This document shows, piece after piece, positions 9,021-16,900 of a DNA stretch of 64,000 nt. A program made the position numbers and the translations under genes. The notes under the pieces were generated by a model, which was not told where the DNA came from, ran no database searches, and saw only the letters and a list, made by a program, of their open reading frames with translations. Numbering within the stretch: position 1 is the first letter of the stretch; the number at the start of each line of letters is the position of its first letter. Origin of the DNA: JAJRZX01 sp964472295 (GTDB lineage Bacteria > Desulfobacterota > GWC2-55-46 > JADFVP01); assembly GCA_964472295.1 (NCBI GenBank), contig CAYYJQ010000006.1:1-64000 (forward strand), read 5' to 3'.

Positions 9021-10223
9021 TCAAGAGGGGCCGGAAACAAGGTTGGCGCAGACCTCGTCGCAGATGAAGAGGGCCGCGCTACTCAGCCTTATCCTCCCGT
9101 TGCCTGAGATGAGATGGCCAGAGGTCTCGTAGAGGGCGCACCGGTCAAGGAGCCTCTCTTTCTCATCTCTGCCAAAGTCCCTCTCGTATCTACTGAGGTC
9201 CAGGCCAGCCCCTGGCATACGAAGCCCCAGAAAGACCGCCTCCACCATGGCCTCTTCCCTTGTGAGAAGTTCCGAGCCAGCGCAAGGGTTTCCCCGCGCG
9301 AGCATGTCTTTGTATCTCTTTAAATCAGTCTCATTCCAAGAGCGCCTGCCCCAGGCGCCCTCGGCAAGAAAGGAATGGGCCCCTGGCCCTATGCCGAGAT
9401 ACTCCCCTCCGAGCCAGTACCCGCTATTATGCGCGCTCTCAAGGCCGAGCCTCGAGAAGTTCGAGATCTCGTAATGGATAAATCCGCTGACCGTTAAGAA
9501 CGAGACGGCCTCCTCGTACATGGCGAGTTCCAACTCCTCGCCCAAGAGACTTTTTTCACATGGCTGACCAGTGCCATCCCCATGATAGAGGCCGAAAAAG
9601 GGTGTATTTTCCTCGATGGAGAGGCAGTAGAGTGAGACATGGTCAGGCCCAGGGGCAAGAACGCCCTCCAGGGTCCTTCTCCATGATGATAGTGTCTGGC
9701 CCGGGATGCCGTACATGAGGTCCACGCTGATATTCGTGAACCCCGCGCTTCTGGCGCTCTTAATGGCATAAGCCCCCTCGTCAGGCCCGTGACGCCTGCC
9801 AAGGGTCTTGAGTTCTCCACCCTCAAGAGACTGAAGGCCAATGCTCAGGCGGTTCACCCCTGCCTTGAGGTATCCTTCGAGCAGGGCGGGGCCAAGGTCT
9901 CCGGGGTTGGCCTCGAGCGTGACCTCGACGCTATCATCGTCACCCCCCTGGTTACGGAAGGTCTCTCTTACAAGGGCTATTATCTCTCCTATGTGTTCTG
10001 GCGGAAAGACCGACGGGGTTCCGCCGCCAAAGTATATGGAGCGAAGATGAATATCCTCTCCCTTGAGGCCGTGAGCGCGGACCTTGGAGGAAAAATCCGC
10101 CTTGAGAAGGTCTGTCCACTCATGAGGGGAAAAATCACTCCCAGCCACTGAATTAAAGGCGCAGTAAGGGCACTTGGTCCTGCAAAAGGGTATGTGTATG
10201 TAGGCGCCAAGGGGTCTTTTCAT
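9021..10223 (-). CDS. hemW: radical SAM heme chaperone HemW (HemN-like)
   Basis: This 400-residue protein has the radical SAM cysteine motif CRTKCPYC near residue 14, the GGGTPS glycine motif, and EANPGDL, LSIGLQS and YGIPGQT as in HemW. The position next to hrcA-grpE is common in Gram-positive and delta-type genomes. HemW binds heme and is thought to deliver it to respiratory enzymes; it lacks proven coproporphyrinogen dehydrogenase activity. The start overlaps the stop of the CBS gene (ATGA), so translation is coupled. Confidence 0.9.
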   Translation of the reverse strand: MKRPLGAYIHIPFCRTKCPYCAFNSVAGSDFSPHEWTDLLKADFSSKVRAHGLKGEDIHLRSIYFGGGTPSVFPPEHIGEIIALVRETFRNQGGDDDSVEVTLEANPGDLGPALLEGYLKAGVNRLSIGLQSLEGGELKTLGRRHGPDEGAYAIKSARSAGFTNISVDLMYGIPGQTLSSWRRTLEGVLAPGPDHVSLYCLSIEENTPFFGLYHGDGTGQPCEKSLLGEELELAMYEEAVSFLTVSGFIHYEISNFSRLGLESAHNSGYWLGGEYLGIGPGAHSFLAEGAWGRRSWNETDLKRYKDMLARGNPCAGSELLTREEAMVEAVFLGLRMPGAGLDLSRYERDFGRDEKERLLDRCALYETSGHLISGNGRIRLSSAALFICDEVCANLVSGPS

Positions 10224-10621
10224 CTCGGTCTCTTGCCTTTTTTCTCTAAGGAACCTCTGAATAATTCGTACCTACCGCGGGATAAATCCCCTCTCCTCAC
10301 ACGGCCAAGGGGCCTGCCTTGCCTGTCAAGTATTAGCACGAACGGCGCCGCCGCTTCATCAAGCATTTTCTCAAGTTCCCCGGCCCCTATCTCGGGCCCT
10401 GCACAGGGAAAGTCCTTCTCAAGAAGAGAAGAAAAACCGCGCGGGCCTTCATTGGCCCCTGAGACCACATCTTTTCTCAATACACCAATTAGCCTTCCAT
10501 CCGCTCCGGCAACGGGAAGGGCCTCCTCTCCAGTCTCGTTGAATATCTTGCGGGCCTTATCCGGGCCATCGCCCTCCCCGAGGACCGTTATCTCAATGTC
10601 CATTATATTCACGGCAAACAC
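10220..10621 (-). CDS. small CBS-domain-pair protein
   Basis: This 133-residue protein resembles two degenerate CBS motifs (GRLIGVLRKDVV and GRPLGRVRRGDLS are the typical strand-turn-helix ends). CBS pairs bind adenosyl ligands, but no ligand or target can be named here. A GTG at 10621 is the best start because GGAG lies nine bases before it; the ATG at 10603 lacks such a site. The last codons (YELFRGS, 10249-10268) coincide with the end of a dispersed 153-bp repeat found elsewhere in the window, so the C terminus may be repeat-derived. Its stop overlaps hemW. Confidence 0.65.
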   Translation of the reverse strand: MFAVNIMDIEITVLGEGDGPDKARKIFNETGEEALPVAGADGRLIGVLRKDVVSGANEGPRGFSSLLEKDFPCAGPEIGAGELEKMLDEAAAPFVLILDRQGRPLGRVRRGDLSRGRYELFRGSLEKKGKRPR

Positions 10622-10625
10622 TATT

Positions 10626-11510
10626 CTATTCTCCAGGCCTCCTGTAGACCCTGTACTTTTTCACAAAACCATCGGGCCTGTAACTGAGCTTTGCGTGGCG
10701 CAGTCCCTCGATACCAAGGTCCTGCTCCCGGTTTATGTACTTTACTCCCTCCGGGAGAGAGGCGGCGAAGTTCTGGTTCACGAACTGCAGGAGCCCCTGA
10801 TAGGCAGGAAGGCCCTTCTCAAAGTGCACGGCAAAGTGTCCCGTGGGCATGGGCTCGCCCATGGCATAGGCAACGGGGTTTCCGTCAATATAGTAGATGA
10901 GGCCCTGAAGGCCGAGTTCGTCCATCTTCAGAAGGCCCTCCCTCGCAGGGCCGTAATCGCCCTCCTCTGCGCTTGACTCACGCCACTTCTCAAGGACCTC
11001 AAGGGCGTCGTCCACACGGTCTGGAGTGAGGACGCGCGAAAGGCACTGGTACATGGAGAGGAAATGACGGACACGGTTCCTCTTCCTGTGAAACTTCCTG
11101 CCCTCAAGGCGCGAGAGCCCGTCGCGAAGGTAAAGATAATCAAAGTTGTCCTTGTCCTCCTCAACATGATAGCCCATGGAGCCGAGGGTAGCGGCCTGGG
11201 CGCTCGACGCGTTCTTCATAAAAGAAAACTCGTGAAATAGGGGCTCAAGGCGCTCTTTTTCAGGGATATGAGAGGGAAGCATGAAGAAACTATCAGAGCC
11301 ATCCCTTCCAGTAATCATCATGACACCACCGCCGAGGCTCGCCATGCAATAATTATGGACATGGCGAAATAGAAATATATTGGCAAAGGTGAACTCCGAG
11401 ATGCCGGACCTAACCCCGCTGAAGAACTCCATAAGCAGGGGCCCCATCTCAAGGGTTATCTCCGAGGCCGAGGGCCAGAGAGGTATTAGCGTGGCAGGCG
11501 AACCTTTCAT
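10626..11510 (-). CDS. DUF2156 (LPG synthase C-terminal-like) GNAT-fold protein
   Basis: This 294-residue protein matches the stand-alone DUF2156 family, related to the aminoacyl-transferase domain of MprF/LysPG synthase. Visible hallmarks are the basic KFHRKRNRVRHF motif, YYIDGNPVAYAMGEP and YINREQDLGIEGLRHAKLSY. No membrane segments are present, so it is a cytosolic form. Its substrate is not established and no function beyond acyl- or aminoacyl-transfer is claimed. It ends four bases before the CBS gene and is probably cotranscribed with it and hemW. Confidence 0.75.
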   Translation of the reverse strand: MKGSPATLIPLWPSASEITLEMGPLLMEFFSGVRSGISEFTFANIFLFRHVHNYCMASLGGGVMMITGRDGSDSFFMLPSHIPEKERLEPLFHEFSFMKNASSAQAATLGSMGYHVEEDKDNFDYLYLRDGLSRLEGRKFHRKRNRVRHFLSMYQCLSRVLTPDRVDDALEVLEKWRESSAEEGDYGPAREGLLKMDELGLQGLIYYIDGNPVAYAMGEPMPTGHFAVHFEKGLPAYQGLLQFVNQNFAASLPEGVKYINREQDLGIEGLRHAKLSYRPDGFVKKYRVYRRPGE

Positions 11511-11561
11511 GGTCTCTCAATGAATTATAAGTGGGGTCTTACCGCGGATAAAAAATACCTC

Positions 11562-11783
11562 TTACAAGTAGAAATGACCAGGCCTCATAAAGACCCGGGC
11601 CGCCCTCCCCCTCCCTGTAACATAGGTCACAGAGATAAAAAAGACAACCAGTGTATAGTATAAACTATTAAAGGTCTTAATTTCCTCAGAATCTTTTTCC
11701 TGGTCCCTCGTGGGCCGTACAAAATACCAGCGATAGTCATCTCCTGTATCACTCCGCAGCAAGGGCCTAATGGCCCGCAACAT
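11562..11783 (-). CDS. possible small membrane protein (weak)
   Basis: This 73-codon frame has a good ribosome site (AGGAGG, nine bases before the ATG). It encodes a charged N terminus (RSDTGDDYRWYF), one likely membrane span (YYTLVVFFISVTYV) and a basic tail. I recognise no family. The frame sits alone between the DUF2156 gene and the 153-bp repeat, in otherwise gene-free DNA. It could be a chance frame, and only the ribosome site and the single hydrophobic segment support it. Confidence 0.3.
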   Translation of the reverse strand: MLRAIRPLLRSDTGDDYRWYFVRPTRDQEKDSEEIKTFNSLYYTLVVFFISVTYVTGRGRAARVFMRPGHFYL

Positions 11784-11811
11784 CCTCTTTTACCTCCTCC
11801 CCGTACTACAG

Positions 11812-11837
11812 GCATGGCGCCTCAGGGCGCCATGCCC
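11812..11837. repeat. GC-rich hairpin in the 11.5-12.1 kb spacer
   Basis: GGCATGGCGCC and its complement face each other around a TCAG loop. A short T run follows on the plus strand after about eight bases, which is too far for a convincing terminator. Apart from this hairpin, the doubtful small frame, the 153-bp element and the terminator of the TPR gene, I see nothing in 11511-12090. Confidence 0.6.
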
Positions 11838-11874
11838 CTCCTTGTTTTTTCGACCAATCAAGGAGAGGTTCCCT

Positions 11875-12027
11875 AAGGAAAGTCTGATTAATTCAGACTT
11901 TCCTGCAACACATGGATGTGTTGCCATTTTCTATAACTGTAAGTTATTAAAAATGTAAGAAAAAGAAAAACCGCGTTTTTTCTTTTTCGTCTCTCCTTAA
12001 TTCAGGGACGAATTATTCAGAGGTTCC
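11875..12027 (+). repeat. 153-bp structured element, copy 1
   Basis: This copy aligns without gaps to the reverse complement of 28159-28311, and both are 153 bp. In this orientation it carries successive hairpins: AGTCTGA/TCAGACT; GCAACACAT/ATGTGTTGC; ATAACT/AGTTAT around GTA; GAAAAAGAAAAA/TTTTTCTTTTTC; and a last arm ending GAATTATTCAGAGGTTCC. Several stem positions differ from the other copy on both strands of the stem, which keeps pairing. It ends three bases from the T run of the TPR gene terminator. Confidence 0.85.
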
Positions 12028-12029
12028 CT

Positions 12030-12064
12030 AAAAAAAGAGACGCCGTCTCTTCAGACGGCGTCTC
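12030..12064 (-). terminator. intrinsic terminator of the TPR gene
   Basis: On the minus strand a perfect 12-bp stem, GAGACGCCGTCT with its complement around a 4-base loop, is followed by a run of seven T. It lies about 27 bases after the TPR stop codon and closes the 19-12 kb minus-strand transcript. Confidence 0.9.
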
Positions 12065-12090
12065 ATGGCTCCTTGCCTCCAGCGGCAGAC

Positions 12091-12585
12091 TTAACTGGAA
12101 TGTGCTAATCCGCCCTTGCCAGACATCCTCTGTGCAATAAGGCCACAGAACTTGTTTAGCACATTTCTCCTTGGAAGGAATGAGATAATGGGCTGACGCC
12201 TGCGTCCAAGCTTTCTTATCTCGTTCCTGAGGGCCTCGTTGGTCTCATCAAACCTGAGCCCCTTTCTGAATACCTTAAGCGCTCTTGTTTTCCTCCCGCC
12301 AAGAAGGAAGGTCTTGCCGAGGTTGAGGTAAATCTCGGGGTTGTAAAATTCCCTTTCCGCGGCCACAAGACACATATTCTCGGCCCGCTCGTAGTCCTCT
12401 TCCGCCACTGCGAGACTGAGGGCATAGTACGAAAGAGCCCTTGGGCTAAGGGAACTCACGAGGTGCTTCTCGAATATAACAAGCGCCTCGCTATACATCC
12501 CGGCAACCGCCAGCCTTACCGCCTTTTCAGGTAAAAAGTTTGGATCCACCGGCACCTCCCATGTCTGAGAACACATACAGGACAT
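12091..12585 (-). CDS. TPR-repeat protein
   Basis: This 164-residue protein has about three TPR-like helix pairs between residues 20 and 130 (EKAVRLAVAGMYSEALVIFE, then PEIYLNLGKTFLLGGRKTRA and ALKVFRKGLRFDETNEALRN). The C terminus is basic. No signal peptide is obvious, but the N terminus is cysteine-containing (MSCMCS). It follows the Hsp70 gene at 134 bases in the same direction and precedes a strong terminator, so it may be the last gene of the AAA/Hsp70 operon. TPR proteins often adapt Hsp70; that link is inferred from context only. Confidence 0.7.
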   Translation of the reverse strand: MSCMCSQTWEVPVDPNFLPEKAVRLAVAGMYSEALVIFEKHLVSSLSPRALSYYALSLAVAEEDYERAENMCLVAAEREFYNPEIYLNLGKTFLLGGRKTRALKVFRKGLRFDETNEALRNEIRKLGRRRQPIISFLPRRNVLNKFCGLIAQRMSGKGGLAHSS

Positions 12586-12719
12586 ACAATCACTATGTCT
12601 GAATTATATGTTGGAGGGCCCGATTTTCCTGTGACGCTTATCACTGAAGAGTGAATAGAAAGAAGCCAGTAGGGCAAAAAGGAGGGAAACTAAAAAAAGG
12701 GAGTTGTCAAAGGGCCTTG

Positions 12720-15368
12720 CTACTGGAGCCTTACGCCAGTCTCAATGGCCTCGTTGGAGCCCGCCCACTTGATGCTGAGACGCCCGGACTCGTCAAGTAC
12801 AAGACTTAGCCTCAGGTCCCCTTCCTCATAGCCCTCGGGAAGGGGGAGTTTGACGGATTTCAGGCTGTTCAGGAAGAGTTCGCGCGTATCGATTATCTTC
12901 TGCTTCAGGAGTTCCACGCCGTCTTCTTCCACCCACCTCCTTGCCACAAGGGCCTCGGGCACCTCGTAGAGTTCAAGGAGTATCTCGGTCTGAACGCCGA
13001 GCCTCCTTGCGGGCCGTACGGAAAAAGACCTCGTAACAGGAAGGGATTCGCCCTTTTCCATGACTATGCTATATGAGAAGCGCTCATCTTCGGAATCAGT
13101 GGCATACCTTACCGCATAGGCCATGGCAAGGTGCCTGTCCACTATGTCCCTTGTCCCGTAGAGGGCCGCGCCCTCCGCGACAGCGGTAAGCGGGCTGTGG
13201 TCAAAGACAAGGTTCTGAGAACGGAGTTCAGGGAATATGTCCGAGACCTTGTCCTTGAAAGACGGTATCTGCGATGAGCCTCCCGTAAGTATAACAGCGC
13301 CAATGGAACCCTGCGCAAGGCCCACCTTGGCGGCCCTTGCAAGGACATAGTTTATGGTGCGGTCCACGATGCGATAAAACCCATGAGCATCAAGGGCCTC
13401 CTCGAAGTCGTACCTCGTAATATCCGCCACCTTCCTGCCGCCCCACTTAAAGGGCACGGACTCGTGCTCCGAGAGCGCTATCTTGAGCCTCTCGGCCTCA
13501 AGGAGCAAGGGACGCGTCACCTCGCCCGTAATGCCCGCCTTCTTTGCGAGGAGTTCCGCCACCCAGCGGTCTATGTCATGGCCACCAAGGACCTGGGCGC
13601 GTTCGGGCTTGGCTATGACGTGTACTCCATTCCGGCTGAGGCGAAGGACCATGCAGTCAAGGGTGCAACCTCCAAAATCTATCATCATCACAACACTGTC
13701 CTTCTCGCCGGCCACCTGGTACCCCACGGCAGCGGCAAGAGGCTCTTCTATGAACTCCACCTCCATGCCCTTGAAGACCCTGCCAGCTATATCGTCAAGG
13801 GTCTTCCTGTAAGAGGTAAAGCCGATGGGAACGGTAATATAGAGAATCTCACCCTTCTTGCCGGAAAAAACCTTGAACCACCCTGACTTCGCCACCGAGC
13901 CCTCTATATAGCGGTAGAGAACCCTCAAGAAGCGCTCCATCTGAGCCGCCGCCTCGTCCTTACCCTCGAGTATCATCTGCTTGATATTAACCACAGGGTC
14001 CCCGTCAACGACCTCTGCCCCTATGGTGTCTGTCTCGCGGCTAATCATCGTTGGAACAAGAACAGCGCCTCCGTAGTTTATGGAGACAGGGTCCATTGGC
14101 ATGAACTCCGGGGGCTGGCCCGGCTTTCTGCGCATGACAAGGGTGTTCGTTGCCCCGAGGTCTATTGCCACACAGCCCTCGGAGGCGGCCCTTACCGCGC
14201 CGGAGACGGCCCCGGCAGGGCGCGAGATACCCTCGACGAGGACAGGCCTCTCTATCTCACGGCCATGATAGGTCTTCTTAAGGGCCTCTATGCGCGCTAT
14301 TGTCTTCTTGACGGACTCGCGGAGCACAGCGGGTTTTATCCAGACATGTGTGTATGGCCGAAGGACATCGAGAAAACGTATATCCAGAAGGTCCTTGCCT
14401 CGCCTATCGAGTATCCCGGCAAGCCTCTTGGCGTATTTTTCCCTTGAAAACTTCTTTTTCTTCGAATCCTTAAGGCTGAGTTCCTCGGCGGAAAAGATAA
14501 AGTCCACAACATCCGTGACCTCAACGTCCTCCATCCATGAGCGCACCTTGAAAAATGCGAAGGCCCTCTCAAGAATCTCGATGATAAGGTCATAAAAGAA
14601 GGGCTCAACAGGAATCTCCTCGAGTAGGTCCACGAGGGCGTGCTCACGGGCAAAGTTGTCCTGTATCTCCAGAGAGGCCTTTAGAGAGGCCTCGAATGCC
14701 ATGAGGAGGAGGTCCTCGCAACCAGGCTTTCCCTTTAGTTCCCTTGTCATGTAGATAAGGGCGTATCTCTTGTAATAAGGCTCCTCGCAGTAGTTGCTGG
14801 CCTCCATGGCAAGGGCCAGCGCGTCACGGTATATCTGGAAAAAAGGCGGATGAAGCGGGAGCTGGGCCGCAAGGCCAAGGAGGGTATACCCCCTGTAGAA
14901 CGAGTAATCCTTGCTCTTGGGGAGTTCCTTGGCAATGGCCTTGAAAGATGCTTTTCCCTGAGCGGAGTCATCGGCAAGCCCAAGGGCAAGACGCCACGCG
15001 CGCACCCTCAAGTCCACGAAGTCTTCAGTCACGGGAAGTTCCTGCGCTATCCTCAGAAGCTCTGTAGTCCTGTGGTGGTGCTCGGTGAGGGCATCAGCGG
15101 TCTTGATGGCCTCCTTCATGGCCCTTGTATAGACGGGCTTGAAGGGGCCTGTGCAGGGCATGCCCTTGAGGAGCATGGAAAGGAATTCGCCCCTTGAGCG
15201 CGCATCGTCAACAGAGACGGCAAGGTCAAGGGCGAGTTCAAAGACCTCGATACTCTCAAGGGCCTTTGGAACATCGCTAAGGACCGTGCCAAGGGTCTGG
15301 CCGATGCGGATACGGTCAGAACTCCCCTTAAGGGCCTTTATGGTGTCTTTAACAGAAGCGGAGTTCAT
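12720..15368 (-). CDS. Hsp70-family ATPase with long helical-repeat N-terminal domain
   Basis: This 882-residue protein has two parts. Residues 1 to about 390 are helical and built from units of about 38-40 residues ending in an LP or LPxxxxF turn (AQELPVTEDF, AKELPKSKDY, AAQLPLHPPF). From about 395 an Hsp70 nucleotide domain follows: phosphate-1 loop VAIDLGATNT, IEEPLAAAVGY, phosphate-2 loop MMIDFGGCTLD, and adenosine motif AVILTGGSSQIP. The last 150 residues resemble only the start of a substrate-binding beta domain (GVQTEILLELYE); the usual alpha lid and EEVD-like tail are missing. The start overlaps the radical SAM stop by four bases. It is the only Hsp70 in the window and is clearly not canonical DnaK. 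Confidence 0.85.
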   Translation of the reverse strand: MNSASVKDTIKALKGSSDRIRIGQTLGTVLSDVPKALESIEVFELALDLAVSVDDARSRGEFLSMLLKGMPCTGPFKPVYTRAMKEAIKTADALTEHHHRTTELLRIAQELPVTEDFVDLRVRAWRLALGLADDSAQGKASFKAIAKELPKSKDYSFYRGYTLLGLAAQLPLHPPFFQIYRDALALAMEASNYCEEPYYKRYALIYMTRELKGKPGCEDLLLMAFEASLKASLEIQDNFAREHALVDLLEEIPVEPFFYDLIIEILERAFAFFKVRSWMEDVEVTDVVDFIFSAEELSLKDSKKKKFSREKYAKRLAGILDRRGKDLLDIRFLDVLRPYTHVWIKPAVLRESVKKTIARIEALKKTYHGREIERPVLVEGISRPAGAVSGAVRAASEGCVAIDLGATNTLVMRRKPGQPPEFMPMDPVSINYGGAVLVPTMISRETDTIGAEVVDGDPVVNIKQMILEGKDEAAAQMERFLRVLYRYIEGSVAKSGWFKVFSGKKGEILYITVPIGFTSYRKTLDDIAGRVFKGMEVEFIEEPLAAAVGYQVAGEKDSVVMMIDFGGCTLDCMVLRLSRNGVHVIAKPERAQVLGGHDIDRWVAELLAKKAGITGEVTRPLLLEAERLKIALSEHESVPFKWGGRKVADITRYDFEEALDAHGFYRIVDRTINYVLARAAKVGLAQGSIGAVILTGGSSQIPSFKDKVSDIFPELRSQNLVFDHSPLTAVAEGAALYGTRDIVDRHLAMAYAVRYATDSEDERFSYSIVMEKGESLPVTRSFSVRPARRLGVQTEILLELYEVPEALVARRWVEEDGVELLKQKIIDTRELFLNSLKSVKLPLPEGYEEGDLRLSLVLDESGRLSIKWAGSNEAIETGVRLQ

Positions 15369-15937
15369 GGCATACCCATTAGATGTTGAAGCCGGGCAAA
15401 CCCCGTGCCCGTCATGGTGCCGTCTCTCCCGATGGTCACCTCGATACGCCCCGGAAGGTAGAGATCAGCCATGGTATAACGGCTCGATAAAAAGTGAATT
15501 GTCTGGTTTGTGGACCCACGGGCAAGGAGAGTCTTCTCTGGCAGGCTCTCATCATAGGGACCCGCCACGAGTACGTCGACAAGGGGCAGGACGCGGGACA
15601 TCTCGCTCTTCGCCTCTATCTCAGTTAGTGTATAACCAGTGTACACCATTACCGAGAGACCAGTCTCACTACGGATTGCCCCGAGGAGCGATAAAAGCCC
15701 GTGCAACTGGAGAAAGGGCTCGCCACCGCTTATTGTAATGCCCTCTATCCCGGAGGGAATACTCCTCAGGACCTCTTCAACGGTCATGGATTTTTTCATT
15801 CCCAGGTCATGCGTTCCCGGGTTGAAGCAACCCTCGCACCCACGGACACAGCCCTGAAAAAAGACAACGCATCTCAAGCCCGGCCCGTTAACCCCTGAGG
15901 AGGGTATAATGCCGTGTAAGTTTAAAATACTCTTCAT
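15365..15937 (-). CDS. NrdG-like radical SAM activating enzyme (4Fe-4S single-cluster type)
   Basis: This compact 190-residue radical SAM protein carries the motif CVRGCEGC (CX3CX2C), then the glycine motif ITISGGEPF and VMVYTGYT as in the NrdG/pyruvate formate-lyase activase group. DVLVAGPYD is also typical. Classic partners would be a glycyl-radical enzyme such as NrdD, but none is in the window. Instead the gene sits between DUF2997 and the Hsp70 gene, overlapping the latter (ATGA). The true substrate may be a member of this operon. No strong ribosome site precedes the ATG. Confidence 0.82.
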   Translation of the reverse strand: MKSILNLHGIIPSSGVNGPGLRCVVFFQGCVRGCEGCFNPGTHDLGMKKSMTVEEVLRSIPSGIEGITISGGEPFLQLHGLLSLLGAIRSETGLSVMVYTGYTLTEIEAKSEMSRVLPLVDVLVAGPYDESLPEKTLLARGSTNQTIHFLSSRYTMADLYLPGRIEVTIGRDGTMTGTGFARLQHLMGMP

Positions 15938-16026
15938 AATCAGAATGTTATGGATTATCTTAAAGGCAACCTCTTAAGAAATACCAGACAGGTCTCCTTA
16001 CTCACCCCCTGCACCTATCCCCTCCC

Positions 16027-16212
16027 CTACCTGTCCTTGCCCTCTATGGTTACCCGCACGCGGGTGTCAAGGTCGTCCTTTTCCTCAAACTTTTCTATCT
16101 TGCCAAGGTGCTCGGTAAGGTGCTCGGCCACTACCTTGCAGTCCGTAAAGACCGTGGAGTCTATCTCCACATGACCGTCCTTTGTAATCCTTATGCGAAT
16201 GCTCTTTTCCAT
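16027..16212 (-). CDS. DUF2997 family small protein
   Basis: This 61-residue acidic-basic protein (KSIRIRITKDGHVEIDSTVF) matches the short DUF2997 family: a beta hairpin followed by a helix ending in EHLGKIE. From memory, DUF2997 genes commonly neighbour ycf35 (DUF1257) genes, as here. No function is known. It contains one cysteine (TDCKVV) and no metal motif. It lies between DUF1257 and the radical SAM gene in a run of same-strand genes. Confidence 0.75.
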   Translation of the reverse strand: MEKSIRIRITKDGHVEIDSTVFTDCKVVAEHLTEHLGKIEKFEEKDDLDTRVRVTIEGKDR

Positions 16213-16314
16213 AATACCCTGTCCTCCAGAGACCTTTACTCAAAGGGAGCCTTGAGGCCCCCCTGTCGACTATTTTCTACTGAGATATTCTTAAATATCC
16301 CCCCACTGCTAACC

Positions 16315-16480
16315 ACCGCCTCGGCACTTGGGTAGAATTTTTTAATCGCTCATCGAAACACTTAAGCCTGTAACCAAGTCAGCCGCAGGTAAAAACCGCC
16401 TCAGCACTTTAAGAGTATTTTAATCTAACCACAATCTTCCCAGTCTATAGACCAGCAACCAAGGATGACCACAACCTTAG
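16315..16480. repeat. two degenerate 80-bp direct repeats
   Basis: ACCGCCTCGGCACTT at 16315 recurs as ACCGCCTCAGCACTT at 16395, exactly 80 bp on. Each is followed by an AT-rich block (TTTTTTAATC or TATTTTAATC) and a looser AACCAAG match. They fill most of the 264-bp DUF1257-DUF2997 spacer. No hairpin, promoter or frame is convincing there. Confidence 0.55.
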
Positions 16481-16818
16481 CCTTTGAGTAATATCTTTAT
16501 CTCTCCCTCGATGGTCTCCTTTTCCTCTGCAATCTCGAAGTCAAGGGGAAGGTTGTCCTTTATGGACTCAAGGGCATAGTACTGCTTGAGTTTATTGGAA
16601 AAACTCTGCACCACGCGGTTATCGCCGCCAAGTTCAAAGGCGCCCTGCTTGTTCCTTGCCACTTTTATGATGTCACCGGAGCGGTCAACCTCCATGACTT
16701 CTTTTTTCTCATGTATCTTGCAAGCCGTTATCTCGCCCCTCTTCCTGAGTTCCACGAGGGCGGCCATGACGTACTTCTTGCTCTTGAGTTCTGTCTGTAT
16801 AACAGTGTAAAAAGACAT
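16477..16818 (-). CDS. DUF1257 (Ycf35-like) protein
   Basis: This 113-residue protein matches DUF1257, the family that includes the plastid/cyanobacterial Ycf35. It begins MSFYTVIQTELKSKKYVM and holds the conserved QGAFELGGDN and SFSNKLKQYYAL segments. Its role is unknown. In this window it is directly downstream of the AAA-protease fusion, 82 bases away, and upstream of DUF2997. The pairing of Ycf35-like and Ycf46-like proteins in one operon is the main hint that they act together. Confidence 0.8.
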   Translation of the reverse strand: MSFYTVIQTELKSKKYVMAALVELRKRGEITACKIHEKKEVMEVDRSGDIIKVARNKQGAFELGGDNRVVQSFSNKLKQYYALESIKDNLPLDFEIAEEKETIEGEIKILLKG

Positions 16819-16900
16819 GTCTTTATTCTCCCCGGGCAGTATGGCCCTTGCATGAAGGCAAACCCAAAAATCTCAGGCCCCCGCCTTGCAGGTTAAAAAA

